Shown: positions 50,662 to 59,394 of the stretch, one piece after another
How positions within the stretch are numbered: the stretch's first letter is position 1
Layout of the letters: each line of letters opens with the position of its first letter
NCBI GenBank assembly: GCA_947455205.1
Contig: CANGNF010000017.1
Location: forward strand, 1 to 64,000
Length of the DNA: 64,000 bases
Source of the DNA: Acetobacteraceae bacterium
GTDB taxonomy: Bacteria > Pseudomonadota > Alphaproteobacteria > Acetobacterales > Acetobacteraceae
Direction of reading: 5' to 3'
The notes under the pieces: model-generated
What the model saw: the letters and a program-made list of their open reading frames with translations, nothing else
What the model was told of the DNA's origin: nothing
Database searches by the model: none
Made by a program: the position numbers and the translations under genes

Positions 50662-52071
50662 CTACGCCTTCGCGGCCTCGATGATGCGGGTGCTGGAATA
50701 GCCCTGGTGGAACTGCACGGCGACCACTTGGCCGCCGCGGGCACGGACGAAATCGGCGCCGACGATGGCTGCCTTGCCGCCCAACGCCCCGGCGCTGTAG
50801 TCGCCGCCCTTGGCCAGCACGTCCGGCGCCACCGCCTCGATCAGCCGGGCCGGCGTGTCCTCCTCAAAGCCGACCACGTAGTCCACCGCGGCCAGGCCGG
50901 CGCAGACCTCGGCGCGGTCGGCATAGGTGTTCACCGGGCGGGTCGGGCCCTTCAGCCGGCGTACGCTGGCATCTTCGTTCAGCCCCAGCACCAGCACGTC
51001 TCCCAGCCGGCGGCAGGCGGCAAGCATGCGGACATGGCCGGGGTGCAGGATGTCGAAGCAGCCATTGGTGAAGACGATCCGCCGGCCGCGCCGCCGCTCC
51101 GCCGCCAGCAGCGGCAACAGCGTCTCCAGCGGCAGCACCTTTGAAGCGGCGCCGGCCTGGGCGCGGCGCTCCGCCATGTCCCGCGCGGTGACCACGTAGG
51201 TGCCGGCATGGGAGACGGCGATGCTCGCGGCCAGGTTGGCGGCCGTGACCGCCTCCGCCACGCTGGCGCCGCTGGCGATGGCGATGGCCAGCGCGGCGAT
51301 GACGGTATCACCGGCGCCGGAGACATCGAAGACCTCCTGTGCCTCGGTCGGCACCTGGGCGCTGCTGCCATCGGCGCCGGCCAGCAGCATGCCGTCGGCG
51401 CCCAGGGTCACCACCAGGTTGCCGAAGCCGTGCCGGGCCAGCGCGGCGCGGGCGCGGTCCGCCATGCTGCCGGTGGTGCCAAACAGCAGTTCGAACTCCT
51501 TGCGGTTCGGCTTCAGCAGGAAGGCGCCGGCATAGCGCGCGGGGTCGGCCTGCTTGGGGTCCACCAGGCAGCGCAGCCCGGCCGCGCCGGCGGCGGCGAT
51601 GAAGGCGGCGGGGTCGGGCAGGCAGCCCTTGGCGTAGTCCGAGAGGATGACGAGGTCGGCGCCCGGCAGTGCGGCGGTGAAGGCGGCCAGCAGCGCGGCA
51701 CGGGCGGCCTCGCTGACACTGGCATCGGTGTCGAAGCGGACGATCTGCTGGGTGCCGGCAACCAGCCGGGTCTTCTGCGTGGTGGCCTGGCCGGCATCCG
51801 TCACCAGGGCGGCCTCCACCCCATGGGCGGCGACCAGGCGGGCGACATCAACCGCGGCGGCATCGGCGCCGACCACCCCGAGCAGCGTGCAGCGGCCGCC
51901 CATGGCGGCAACGTTGGCGGCGACGTTGGCGGCGCCACCGGGGCGCATATCCTCGCGCACCGTGCGCAGCACGGGCACCGGCGCTTCTGGGGAAATGCGG
52001 GTTACGTCGCCCAGCAGGTAGCGGTCCAGCATCACGTCGCCGACGACGAGGATATGGGCAGGGCGGGTCAT
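50662..52071 (-). CDS. hldE: Bifunctional heptose 7-phosphate kinase / heptose 1-phosphate adenylyltransferase
   Basis: A 469-residue two-domain enzyme of normal HldE length. The PfkB-like kinase half has VVGDVMLDRYLLGDVTRISP, GGAANVAANVAAMGG and the DVSGAGDTVIAALAIAIASG signature. The nucleotidyltransferase half has VFTNGCFDILHPGHVRMLAA. It phosphorylates heptose 7-phosphate at C1 and, after GmhB acts, adds AMP to make ADP-D-glycero-D-manno-heptose. It overlaps gmhB by four bases. The last epimerase, HldD, is not in the window. Confidence 0.95.
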   Translation of the reverse strand: MTRPAHILVVGDVMLDRYLLGDVTRISPEAPVPVLRTVREDMRPGGAANVAANVAAMGGRCTLLGVVGADAAAVDVARLVAAHGVEAALVTDAGQATTQKTRLVAGTQQIVRFDTDASVSEAARAALLAAFTAALPGADLVILSDYAKGCLPDPAAFIAAAGAAGLRCLVDPKQADPARYAGAFLLKPNRKEFELLFGTTGSMADRARAALARHGFGNLVVTLGADGMLLAGADGSSAQVPTEAQEVFDVSGAGDTVIAALAIAIASGASVAEAVTAANLAASIAVSHAGTYVVTARDMAERRAQAGAASKVLPLETLLPLLAAERRRGRRIVFTNGCFDILHPGHVRMLAACRRLGDVLVLGLNEDASVRRLKGPTRPVNTYADRAEVCAGLAAVDYVVGFEEDTPARLIEAVAPDVLAKGGDYSAGALGGKAAIVGADFVRARGGQVVAVQFHQGYSSTRIIEAAKA

Positions 52072-52574
52072 CCGGCGGCTTCTACCAGCGGCGCGATGAA
52101 ATCGTCCAACCTGCCGCCCGGGAACAGGTGGCCGGGCAGCCCGGCGGCGGCGGCGGCGGCCAGGTCGCTGGCGCGGTCGCCGACCAGGAAGCTGCCCTGC
52201 CGCCGCACCGGGAAGCGTTGCAGCAGCGCCAGGATCATGCCGGGGCGCGGCTTGCGGCAGGCGCAGTCCTGCCGATAGGTGGCCAGCGGCGCCTGCGGGT
52301 GGTGCGGGCAGTATTCAAAGGCGTCCACGCCGCCGGCCAGGTGCTGGTTCATCCAGCCATGCAGCGCCGGCACGGCGGCTTCCGGGTACAGCCCACGGGC
52401 GACGCCGGACTGGTTGGTGACGACGAAGACCCAGTGCCCGGCCTGCCGCAGCCGGGCCACCGCCGCCGCCGCGCCGGGCACCCAGCGCACCAGGGCCGGG
52501 TCATGCGGGTAGCCGTCATCCTCGATCAGCACGCCGTCGCGGTCGAGGAAGGCGGCCGGGCGCAACTCAGCCAT
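52068..52574 (-). CDS. gmhB: D-glycero-D-manno-heptose 1,7-bisphosphate 7-phosphatase
   Basis: A 168-residue HAD phosphatase. The nucleophile motif is AAFLDRDGVLIEDDGYP, the second is FVVTNQSGVARG, and the acidic end is FLVGDRASDLAAA. The GmhB zinc loop is present as EYCPHHPQAP and DCACRKPRPG (Cys, His, Cys, Cys). It removes the C7 phosphate after the HldE kinase step. It overlaps gmhA by eight bases and hldE by four. The HAD scaffold and zinc loop together make the call firm. Confidence 0.94.
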   Translation of the reverse strand: MAELRPAAFLDRDGVLIEDDGYPHDPALVRWVPGAAAAVARLRQAGHWVFVVTNQSGVARGLYPEAAVPALHGWMNQHLAGGVDAFEYCPHHPQAPLATYRQDCACRKPRPGMILALLQRFPVRRQGSFLVGDRASDLAAAAAAGLPGHLFPGGRLDDFIAPLVEAAG

Positions 52575-53148
52575 CCGCCAGCCGCTCCTCCACCGCCGCG
52601 CAGAGGTAGTGGTACAGGCACAGGTGAACCTGCTGGATCGCCGGGGTGAAACTGCTGGGCACCGCCAGCAGGTGGTCGCACAGCGGCGCCATGCCGCCGC
52701 CGCCCTGGCCGGTCAGCCCCACCGTGACCATGCCGCGCGCCCGCGCCGCCTCCAGCGCCAGCACCACGTTGCGCGAGTTGCCACTGGTGGAGAGGCCCAG
52801 CAGTACGCCGCCCGGCTCGGCATGCGCCTCCACCTGGCGGGCGAAGACGCTGTCGTAGTCGTAGTCGTTGGTCCAGGCGGTCAGCAGCGCGGTCGGAGAG
52901 GTCAGGGCGATGGCGCGGAAGGCCCGGCGCTCGCGCAGGAAGCGGCCGACCAGTTCGCCCACGATGTGCTCGGCATCGGCCGCCGAGCCACCATTGCCGC
53001 AGACCAGCAGTGGCCGGTTGGCGCCGAGCGCGGCGGCAATGGCGTTGACGGCGGCTTCCATGCGCGCATCCAGGTCTTGGGTGCGTGTCTGGGCCAGCAG
53101 TTCCTGGGCCGAGGCCAGCCAAGCGTCGAAGCTATCCATGCGCTGCAT
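52567..53148 (-). CDS. gmhA: Sedoheptulose 7-phosphate isomerase
   Basis: A 193-residue SIS-domain protein of normal GmhA length. Phosphosugar-binding strings are LLVCGNGGSAADAEHIVGEL and LLGLSTSGNSRNVVLALEAA. The catalytic His and Glu lie in the C-terminal FTPAIQQVHLCLYHYLC region. It converts sedoheptulose 7-phosphate to heptose 7-phosphate, the first step of heptose synthesis. It overlaps the glycosyltransferase stop by 17 bases and gmhB by eight, forming one operon. Confidence 0.94.
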   Translation of the reverse strand: MQRMDSFDAWLASAQELLAQTRTQDLDARMEAAVNAIAAALGANRPLLVCGNGGSAADAEHIVGELVGRFLRERRAFRAIALTSPTALLTAWTNDYDYDSVFARQVEAHAEPGGVLLGLSTSGNSRNVVLALEAARARGMVTVGLTGQGGGGMAPLCDHLLAVPSSFTPAIQQVHLCLYHYLCAAVEERLADG

Positions 53149-54304
53149 CCCCGGCCTGTACGGCGCCTGTTTCCGTGACCCCGGCCAGGATGTCCAGTAG
53201 CGCCCGCGCCTGGGCGCCCCAGTCTTGCAGGGCCAGGCCGCTGGCGGCGGCGCCGGCGGCCAGGCGGGCGCGCGCAGCCTCCGGGCAGAGCCGCGCCATG
53301 GCCTGCGCTAAGGCAGCGGGGGTGGCGGCGCCGGCGACGGCGCCATCCACGCCGTCGTGCACCTGTTCGGCCAGGCCACCCAGCGGCGTGACCACCGCTG
53401 GTACGCCCAGCGCATGAGCCAGCGCGACCACGCCGCTCTGGCTGGCTTCGCGATAGGGCAGCACCACCGCATCGGCGGCGGCGATCAGCCCGGGGATCTC
53501 GGCCTCGGCCAGCCAGCGCGCCTCCACTCGCACGCCGGGCAGGGTGGCCAAGCCAGGGGCCAGCGCCTCTGGGTCGCCCTCGCCGACGACCAGCAGTCGG
53601 GCGCGGGGGTAGCGGGCGCGCAGCAATGGCCAGGCGTCGCGCAGCAGGTCCAGTCCCTTGTAGGCACGCAGCCGGCCGAACAGCAGGAACAGCGGCGCTT
53701 CCCCGGCCGGGGGGCGAGGCGCCATCGGTTGCGCCAGCAGCGCCGGTGGCAGGTGCGCGCCGAGCGTTAGCCGGTGCACCTGCAGGTCTGGACGACGCTG
53801 ATGCAGCGCTGCCGCGACTGAATCGGACAGCGCGATGGCGCCGATGGCGGCATCCAGTTCGATGTTCAAGCGCCAGTCCCACAGCCAGCCGGGGTCGCCG
53901 GGATGCGGCAAGGCGTCGTGGATGAAGGGCAGGTAGCGAAGGCCGCTGCGGTTCAGCAGGGGGGCGACGAGCGGTGTCCACAGGTGGGTCATGACGGAGA
54001 CAACGGCATCCGCCCGGTGCACCCTGGCTTGGCGCCGCAGCCGCCAGGCCAGCCAGGGCAGCCGCAGGAAACCCAGCACGAATCCGACGGCGGAGGCGTA
54101 GGTTGGCAGGACCTCCACTGGCAGGCCCAGTGCCTCGATCTCGGCGCGCAACTCGGCCTGGGCTGAAATGGCCAGCGCGACCTTGACGCCGCGCTGGTGG
54201 GAAAGCGCCTCGGCCAGGGCGAGCGTCAACTGCCCGCCGGCGCCGCGCCGGCCCCAGTACCATAGAAGGATGCGTCGTTCTGATGTCGGATGCGTTGGCG
54301 GCAT
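53132..54304 (-). CDS. Glycosyltransferase family 1/4 protein
   Basis: A 390-residue GT-B enzyme and first gene of the heptose operon. The N-terminal domain starts RRILLWYWGRRGAGGQLTLA. The C-terminal nucleotide-sugar domain has LFLLFGRLRAYKGLDLLRDA, LLVVGEGDPEALAPGLATLP and the family motif VVLPYREASQSGVVALAHAL (the E-x7-E region). It transfers a sugar in lipopolysaccharide or capsule assembly. Its donor may be the heptose made by the following genes. The ATG at 54304 was chosen because the frame upstream is low-complexity. It is divergent from rfbF across 277 bases. Confidence 0.85.
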   Translation of the reverse strand: MPPTHPTSERRILLWYWGRRGAGGQLTLALAEALSHQRGVKVALAISAQAELRAEIEALGLPVEVLPTYASAVGFVLGFLRLPWLAWRLRRQARVHRADAVVSVMTHLWTPLVAPLLNRSGLRYLPFIHDALPHPGDPGWLWDWRLNIELDAAIGAIALSDSVAAALHQRRPDLQVHRLTLGAHLPPALLAQPMAPRPPAGEAPLFLLFGRLRAYKGLDLLRDAWPLLRARYPRARLLVVGEGDPEALAPGLATLPGVRVEARWLAEAEIPGLIAAADAVVLPYREASQSGVVALAHALGVPAVVTPLGGLAEQVHDGVDGAVAGAATPAALAQAMARLCPEAARARLAAGAAASGLALQDWGAQARALLDILAGVTETGAVQAGDAAHG

Positions 54305-54581
54305 GCGGAAATCCAGGGTTGCCGCTGGTTGTAGAGCCTGGGCCGCGCAGGCGGAATCGCCGAAGTGATGAACGGGTCCGGCAACCACCAGCCAGGGCGG
54401 TCGGTGCGCCGAGGCGGCCCACGCCGCAGCCCGGCGGCGTGGGCGGCGCCAGCGCGAGGCCGGCAGTAGGGAAGGGCTTGCGCGGTCGTGTCGGTGCCGG
54501 TAGGGCAACGCATCCGTCCCACGCCTGACGGCCCGGGCGCGTTCCGCCCTTGGCGTTCCCCGGGGCGTCCTTGGAGGCAGC

Positions 54582-55352
54582 ATGACCAAGGCAGTGATCC
54601 TCGCCGGTGGCCTTGGCACCCGGCTGATGGAAGAAACCGAGGCCCGGCCGAAGCCGATGGTCGAGATCGGTGGCAAGCCGATCCTGTGGCATATCATGAA
54701 GATCTACGCCGCCCACGGCATCCGCGACTTCGTGATCTGCCTTGGCTACAAGGGCTACGTCATAAAGGAATACTTCTCCAACTACTTCCTGCACATGGCG
54801 GACCTGGTGATCGACATGGCGGAGGGCCGCAGCACGGTGCTGAACGCCAAGGCCGAGGATTGGCGCGTGACGCTGATCGATACCGGTCTGGAGACGATGA
54901 CCGGCGGCCGGCTCAAGCGCATCCGCCCCTACCTGGACGACGCTCCGTTCTGCCTGACCTATGGCGATGCCGTCGGCACGGTGGACATCGCGGCGTCGCT
55001 GCACTTCCACGCCGCGCATGGCCGGCTGGCCACGGTGACCGCGGTGCGCCCGCCCGCCCGCTTTGGCGCGCTGGACCTGGTGGGCGACGAGGTCCGCGGC
55101 TTCCAGGAAAAGCCCTCGGGCGACAACCAATGGATCAATGGCGGCTTCTTCGTGCTGTCGCCGGCGGCACTGGACGGCATCGAGGGCGACGAGACGGTTT
55201 GGGAACAGGCGCCGATGCAGCGCCTGGCCAGCGCCGGGGAGCTGCGCGCCTTCCAGCATGACGGATTCTGGCAGCCGATGGACACGCTGCGCGAGAAGCG
55301 GGTGCTGGAGGAGCTGTGGGCCCAGGGGAAGGCGCCGTGGCAGGCCTGGTAG
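54582..55352 (+). CDS. rfbF: Glucose-1-phosphate cytidylyltransferase
   Basis: A 256-residue nucleotidyltransferase, normal for RfbF. The nucleotide-binding start is AVILAGGLGTRLMEETEARP. It continues KPMVEIGGKPILWHIMKIY and CLGYKGYVIKEYF, strings typical of CDP-glucose synthases rather than dTDP-glucose ones. FCLTYGDAVGTVDI and EKPSGDNQWINGGFFVL also match. It makes CDP-glucose from CTP and glucose 1-phosphate. It is followed by rfbG, which overlaps it by 16 bases. Confidence 0.95.
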   Translation: MTKAVILAGGLGTRLMEETEARPKPMVEIGGKPILWHIMKIYAAHGIRDFVICLGYKGYVIKEYFSNYFLHMADLVIDMAEGRSTVLNAKAEDWRVTLIDTGLETMTGGRLKRIRPYLDDAPFCLTYGDAVGTVDIAASLHFHAAHGRLATVTAVRPPARFGALDLVGDEVRGFQEKPSGDNQWINGGFFVLSPAALDGIEGDETVWEQAPMQRLASAGELRAFQHDGFWQPMDTLREKRVLEELWAQGKAPWQAW

Positions 55353-56416
55353 GCCCCGACCCCGCCTTCTGGCGGGGCCGGCGCGTCTTCCTGACCGGGC
55401 AGACCGGCTTCAAGGGCGCCTGGCTGGCGCTGTGGCTGGAGAGCCTGGGCGCGGTGGTGCGAGGCTTCGCGCTGCCGGCCGAACCCGGCAGCCTGGCACT
55501 GGCGGCGGGGCCGGCTGGCGAGAGCCTGCATGGCGACATCCGCGACCCCGCGGCGCTTGAGGCGGCGCTGCTGCCCTTCCAGCCCGGGGTGGTGCTGCAC
55601 CTGGCGGCGCAGGCGCTGGTGCGGCGCAGCTACCGTGACCCGGCGGAAACCTTTGCCACCAACGTGATGGGCAGCATCCACCTGCTGGAAGCGGTGCGCC
55701 GCTGCCCCAGCGTGCGCGCGGTGGTGATGGTGACCACCGACAAATGCTACGAGAACCGCGAAAGGCCGGAACCCTACCGCGAGGCCGAGGCGCTGGGCGG
55801 CCGCGACCCCTACAGCGCCAGCAAGGCGGCGATGGAGATTGCGGTGGCCGCCTGGCGCGCCAGCTTCCTGGCGGCAGGCGGGGTGGCGGTGGCGACCGCG
55901 CGGGCTGGGAACGTCATCGGCGGCGGCGACTGGGCGGAGGACCGGCTGCTGCCGGACTGCATCCGCGCGCTTTCGGCCGGGCGCAGCATCGAGGTGCGCA
56001 ACCCCGCGGCGACGCGCCCCTGGCAGCATGTGCTGGAACCGCTGGCCGGCTACCTGGTGCTGGCCGAGGCGCTGTGGCGCGACGGCGCCGGCATGGCCGA
56101 GGCCTGGAATTTCGGCCCGGCGCTGCGGGACGTGCAGCCGGTGGGCGAGGTGGTCGCCGAGGTGGTGCGCCTGTGGGGCGCCGGTGCCGCCTGGCATGTG
56201 GCGGCCCAGCCGGGCGCGGTGCATGAGGCCGGGCTGCTGGCGGTGGATGCCGCCAAGGCGCAGGCAGGCCTCGGCTGGCATCCGCGCCTGCCGCTGGCGC
56301 TGGCGCTGGAATGGACTGTGGCGTGGTATCGGCAACACGCCGGCGGCGCGGCGCCGCGGGCGCTGATGCTGGCGGAGATCGCGCGCTACGCCGCGCTGGG
56401 AAAGGCTTATCCGTGA
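55337..56416 (+). CDS. rfbG: CDP-glucose 4,6-dehydratase
   Basis: A 359-residue short-chain dehydrogenase-type enzyme. The NAD site is RRVFLTGQTGFKGAWLALWL, with TTDKCYENRE after it. The catalytic Tyr-x3-Lys is RDPYSASKAAMEIA. ATRPWQHVLEPLAGYLVLAE is the family string downstream. It makes CDP-4-keto-6-deoxyglucose, the branch point for CDP-sugars. There is no ATG near the expected beginning; GTG at 55337 gives MAGLVGPDPAFWRGRRVFL, close to the known start, and overlaps rfbF. Confidence 0.94.
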   Translation: MAGLVGPDPAFWRGRRVFLTGQTGFKGAWLALWLESLGAVVRGFALPAEPGSLALAAGPAGESLHGDIRDPAALEAALLPFQPGVVLHLAAQALVRRSYRDPAETFATNVMGSIHLLEAVRRCPSVRAVVMVTTDKCYENRERPEPYREAEALGGRDPYSASKAAMEIAVAAWRASFLAAGGVAVATARAGNVIGGGDWAEDRLLPDCIRALSAGRSIEVRNPAATRPWQHVLEPLAGYLVLAEALWRDGAGMAEAWNFGPALRDVQPVGEVVAEVVRLWGAGAAWHVAAQPGAVHEAGLLAVDAAKAQAGLGWHPRLPLALALEWTVAWYRQHAGGAAPRALMLAEIARYAALGKAYP

Positions 56417-57636
56417 TGCAGTGCCGCTTCTGTGCCGCTCCGGTCACGCAGAGCTTCGCCGACCTCGGCATGTCGCCGCTGTCCAATGCCTTCGTTGCGC
56501 CGGAGCGCGCCGGGGCAATGGAGCCGTTCTACCCGCTGCACGCCCGGGTCTGCGACGCCTGCCACCTGGTGCAGCTGGAAGCCTTCGAGACGCCGGAGCA
56601 GATCTTCGGCGACTATCTCTACTTCTCCTCCTACGCCGAAAGCTGGCTGCGCCACGCGGAAGCTTATGCCGCCGAGATGGTGGCGCGCTTCGGCCTGGGT
56701 GCCGCCAGCCAGGTGGTGGAGGTGGCGAGCAATGACGGCTACCTGCTGCAGTATTTCCAGGCGCGCGGCGTGCCAGTGCTGGGCGTGGAACCCGCAGCCA
56801 ACGTGGCCACGGTGGCGCGCGACAAGGGCATCCCGACCGAGGTCGCCTTCTTCGGCGTGGCGACCGCAGAGCGCCTGAAGGCCGCCGGCGTGGCGCCGCA
56901 GCTGATGGCCGCGAACAACGTGCTGGCACATGTGCCGGAGCTGAACGACTTCGTCGCCGGCTTCGCCGTGCTGCTGGCACCAGGTGGCGTGCTGACGGTG
57001 GAGTTCCCGCACCTGCTGCGGCTGATGCACGAGAACCAGTTCGACACGATCTACCACGAGCATTTCTCCTACTTCTCGTTGCTGACGGTGCAGCGGATTT
57101 TTGCCGCGCATGGGTTGCGGGTGTTCGATGTGCAGCCGCTGCCGACGCATGGCGGCTCGCTGCGCGTCTTCGTGACCCAGGTTGGTGCCGCGCATGCGGA
57201 GACGCCGGCGGTGTCCGCGCTGCTGGCGGAGGAGCGCGCCGCCGGGCTGGAAGGGAGCTCCGCCTATGCCGCCTTCGCCGAACAGGTGGTGGATACCAAG
57301 GCGGCGCTGATGGCCTTCTGCGTTGAGGCCCGGCGGGCGGGCAAGACCATCCTGGGCTATGGCGCGCCGGCCAAGGGCAATACGCTGCTGAACTACTGCG
57401 GCATCGGGCCGGAGTTCATCGCCTTCACCGTGGACCGCAGCCCGCACAAGCAGGGGCTGCTGCTGCCGGGCACGCGTATTCCCATCCGTGCGCCGGAAGC
57501 GCTGCTGGAAGCGCGGCCGGACTATGTGCTGATTTTGCCGTGGAACCTGCGCGAGGAGATCACCGCGCAGATGGCCGCGGTGCGGGACTGGGGCGGGCGC
57601 TTCGTGGTGCCTATCCCCAGCGTGCAGGTGTTCTGA
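56416..57636 (+). CDS. Nucleotide-sugar C-methyltransferase
   Basis: A 406-residue protein with three parts. A zinc-binding N-terminal module has Cys in MQCRFCAAPV and HARVCDACHLVQLE. The SAM-binding core has VVEVASNDGYLLQYFQARG. The C-terminal C-methyltransferase domain has TILGYGAPAKGNTLLNYCG. The layout is that of TylC3/NovU/CloU-type sugar C-methyltransferases, which methylate a keto-sugar nucleotide at a ring carbon next to the keto group. It starts at an ATG sharing one base with the rfbG stop and shares one base with the epimerase gene after it. Confidence 0.93.
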   Translation: MQCRFCAAPVTQSFADLGMSPLSNAFVAPERAGAMEPFYPLHARVCDACHLVQLEAFETPEQIFGDYLYFSSYAESWLRHAEAYAAEMVARFGLGAASQVVEVASNDGYLLQYFQARGVPVLGVEPAANVATVARDKGIPTEVAFFGVATAERLKAAGVAPQLMAANNVLAHVPELNDFVAGFAVLLAPGGVLTVEFPHLLRLMHENQFDTIYHEHFSYFSLLTVQRIFAAHGLRVFDVQPLPTHGGSLRVFVTQVGAAHAETPAVSALLAEERAAGLEGSSAYAAFAEQVVDTKAALMAFCVEARRAGKTILGYGAPAKGNTLLNYCGIGPEFIAFTVDRSPHKQGLLLPGTRIPIRAPEALLEARPDYVLILPWNLREEITAQMAAVRDWGGRFVVPIPSVQVF

Positions 57637-58169
57637 TGCGCTTCACCCCCACGCCGCTGGCCGGGCTGGTGGTGGTGGAAATCGCGCCGCTGGCCGACGA
57701 CCGTGGCCACTTCGCCCGCAGCTTCTGCGCCGAGGAGTTCGCCGCCGCCGGGCTGCCCGCTGCCTTCCCGCAATGCAACCTCAGCTTCAACGCCCGCGTC
57801 GGCACGCTGCGCGGGCTGCACTGGCAGGCCGAGCCGCACCCGGAAGGCAAGCTGGTGCGCTGCACGCGCGGCGCGGTGTTCGACGTGGCGGTGGATGTGC
57901 GGCCCGACAGCCCGACCTTCCGGCTGTGGTTCGCGGCTGACCTGACCGCGGAGAATGGCCGCGCGCTGTATATCCCGCCGGGCTTCGCCCATGGCTTCCA
58001 GGCGCTGCAGGACGCCAGCGAAGTCTTCTACATGATGACCGAGCGCTACCACCCCGCCCTGGCCCGCGGCGCCGCCTGGGATGACCCGGGCTTCGGCATC
58101 GACTGGCCACTGGCCGGGCCTATCATGTCCGACCGCGATCGCGCCTTGCCGCGCTTCACCGCGCCATGA
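57636..58169 (+). CDS. RfbC-like nucleotide-sugar 3,5-epimerase
   Basis: A 177-residue cupin protein. The family strings are DDRGHFARSFCAEEF, QCNLSFNARVGTLRGLHWQA (the catalytic His) and YIPPGFAHGFQAL. In classical pathways this enzyme epimerises dTDP-4-keto-6-deoxyglucose at C3 and C5. Here it sits between a CDP-sugar C-methyltransferase and a reductase, so it probably acts on the CDP-linked methylated keto sugar at C5 or both positions. It overlaps the previous gene by one base and the next by four. Confidence 0.9.
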   Translation: MRFTPTPLAGLVVVEIAPLADDRGHFARSFCAEEFAAAGLPAAFPQCNLSFNARVGTLRGLHWQAEPHPEGKLVRCTRGAVFDVAVDVRPDSPTFRLWFAADLTAENGRALYIPPGFAHGFQALQDASEVFYMMTERYHPALARGAAWDDPGFGIDWPLAGPIMSDRDRALPRFTAP

Positions 58170-59029
58170 CCGGGCTCGTGCTGGTGACCGGCGGCGGCGG
58201 CTTCATCGGCCGCCATGCCGTGCCGCTGCTTCGCGCGCGCGGCTTTGAGGTCCACGCCCCCACCCACGCCGAGGCCGACCTGCTGGCGCCCGGCGTGGCG
58301 GCGGCGCTGGTGGCGCGGCTGCGGCCGACGCATCTGCTGCACCTGGCCTGGAACGCCACGCCCGGCCGGTTCTGGACCGCGCCCGACAACCTGGACTGGG
58401 TGGCGGCCAGCCTGGCGCTGCACCGCGCCTTCGCCGCGGCCGGCGGGCGGCGCGCGGTCTGCGCCGGCACCTGCGCCGAATACGACTGGTCCCATGCCGA
58501 GCTGGACGAGGCGACCACGCCCTGCGCCCCGGCAACGCTGTACGGCACTGCCAAGGACGCACTGCGCCGGCTGCTGATGGCCGCGCCTGAGGGCGTCTCG
58601 GTGGCCTGGGGCCGGGTGTTCTTCCTCTACGGCCCGGGCGAGGCGCCGGGGCGCCTGGTGCCGGATGTGGTTGCCGCGCTGCTGGCCGGGCAGGAAGCGC
58701 GCTGCGGCGCGGGCCTGGTGCAGCGGGACTTCATGCATGTGGCGGATGTCGCCGCCGCGCTGGTGGCCCTGCTGGCCAGCGATGTCACCGGGCCGGTCAA
58801 CATCGCCTCCGGCGATTGCCTGCCACTGCGCCGGGTGATCGACGAAGCCGCGCTCCAGCTGGGCAGGCCGGACCTGCTGCGCTACGGCGCCCGGCCCAGC
58901 CCGACCGGGGAGCCGGCCCGGCTGGCAGCGGCGACGCGGCGGCTGCGCGATGAGGTCGGCTTCACCCCGCGCTTCTCTCTGGAAGCGGGGCTGGCCGATA
59001 CCATCGCCTGGAGGCGCGCCCGCGGCTGA
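58166..59029 (+). CDS. NAD-dependent epimerase/dehydratase family, probable 4-keto reductase
   Basis: A 287-residue short-chain dehydrogenase-type protein. The cofactor motif is VLVTGGGGFIGRHAVPLL, and the catalytic Tyr-x3-Lys is ATLYGTAKDALRRLL. THLLHLAWNATPGRFW and VCAGTCAEYDWSHAE are shared with reductases that accompany sugar C-methyltransferases. It would reduce the 4-keto group and finish the CDP-sugar. It is the last of five overlapping genes. It is unlikely to be HldD because it is shorter and lacks that family's pattern. Confidence 0.87.
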   Translation: MTGLVLVTGGGGFIGRHAVPLLRARGFEVHAPTHAEADLLAPGVAAALVARLRPTHLLHLAWNATPGRFWTAPDNLDWVAASLALHRAFAAAGGRRAVCAGTCAEYDWSHAELDEATTPCAPATLYGTAKDALRRLLMAAPEGVSVAWGRVFFLYGPGEAPGRLVPDVVAALLAGQEARCGAGLVQRDFMHVADVAAALVALLASDVTGPVNIASGDCLPLRRVIDEAALQLGRPDLLRYGARPSPTGEPARLAAATRRLRDEVGFTPRFSLEAGLADTIAWRRARG

Positions 59030-59394
59030 GCGAACTGGCAGCGCGGTCCTTGGGCCGCCCGCGCATCGGTGAAGCGGCGGCCGATGAACCCGATGCCGCC
59101 GGGCGGGCTTTGCTGGACGGACATGACACCCTTGCACGCCAGCACCCATCTGCAACCCCTGCGACGTCGGCCCGCCGCGCATGGACTGGGCTTGTCGCGC
59201 CGCCCGACCGGGCAGTTGCCATCATGTGCCGCTTGCCTTTGGCTTGGCGTACCGTGTACCGCTATACGCTTGGATGCACCACAGCCTCCGCCGACGGCGT
59301 GGGGCCGCCCGGGGCCCTGCCAGGGGGATGGCAAGGCCCGGCCTGTACGGGGGGCTTGGCGCGGCGTTCGCGGGGGGCGACGGAGCCAATGGGG
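59030..59394. other. Intergenic region upstream of the lytic transglycosylase
   Basis: This 365-bp gap lies between the sugar cassette and the transglycosylase gene. Frames here translate to low-complexity strings and one extends the transglycosylase frame without a ribosome binding site. A slightly AT-richer part near 59240-59280 (TACCGTGTACCGCTATACGC) could hold the promoter, but no confident boxes were found. Confidence 0.4.

Noticed and set aside
58166-59029. HldD, the missing heptose epimerase
   Set aside because: The gene is fused by overlap to the CDP-sugar cassette, is shorter than HldD and shares strings with reductases found beside sugar C-methyltransferases.
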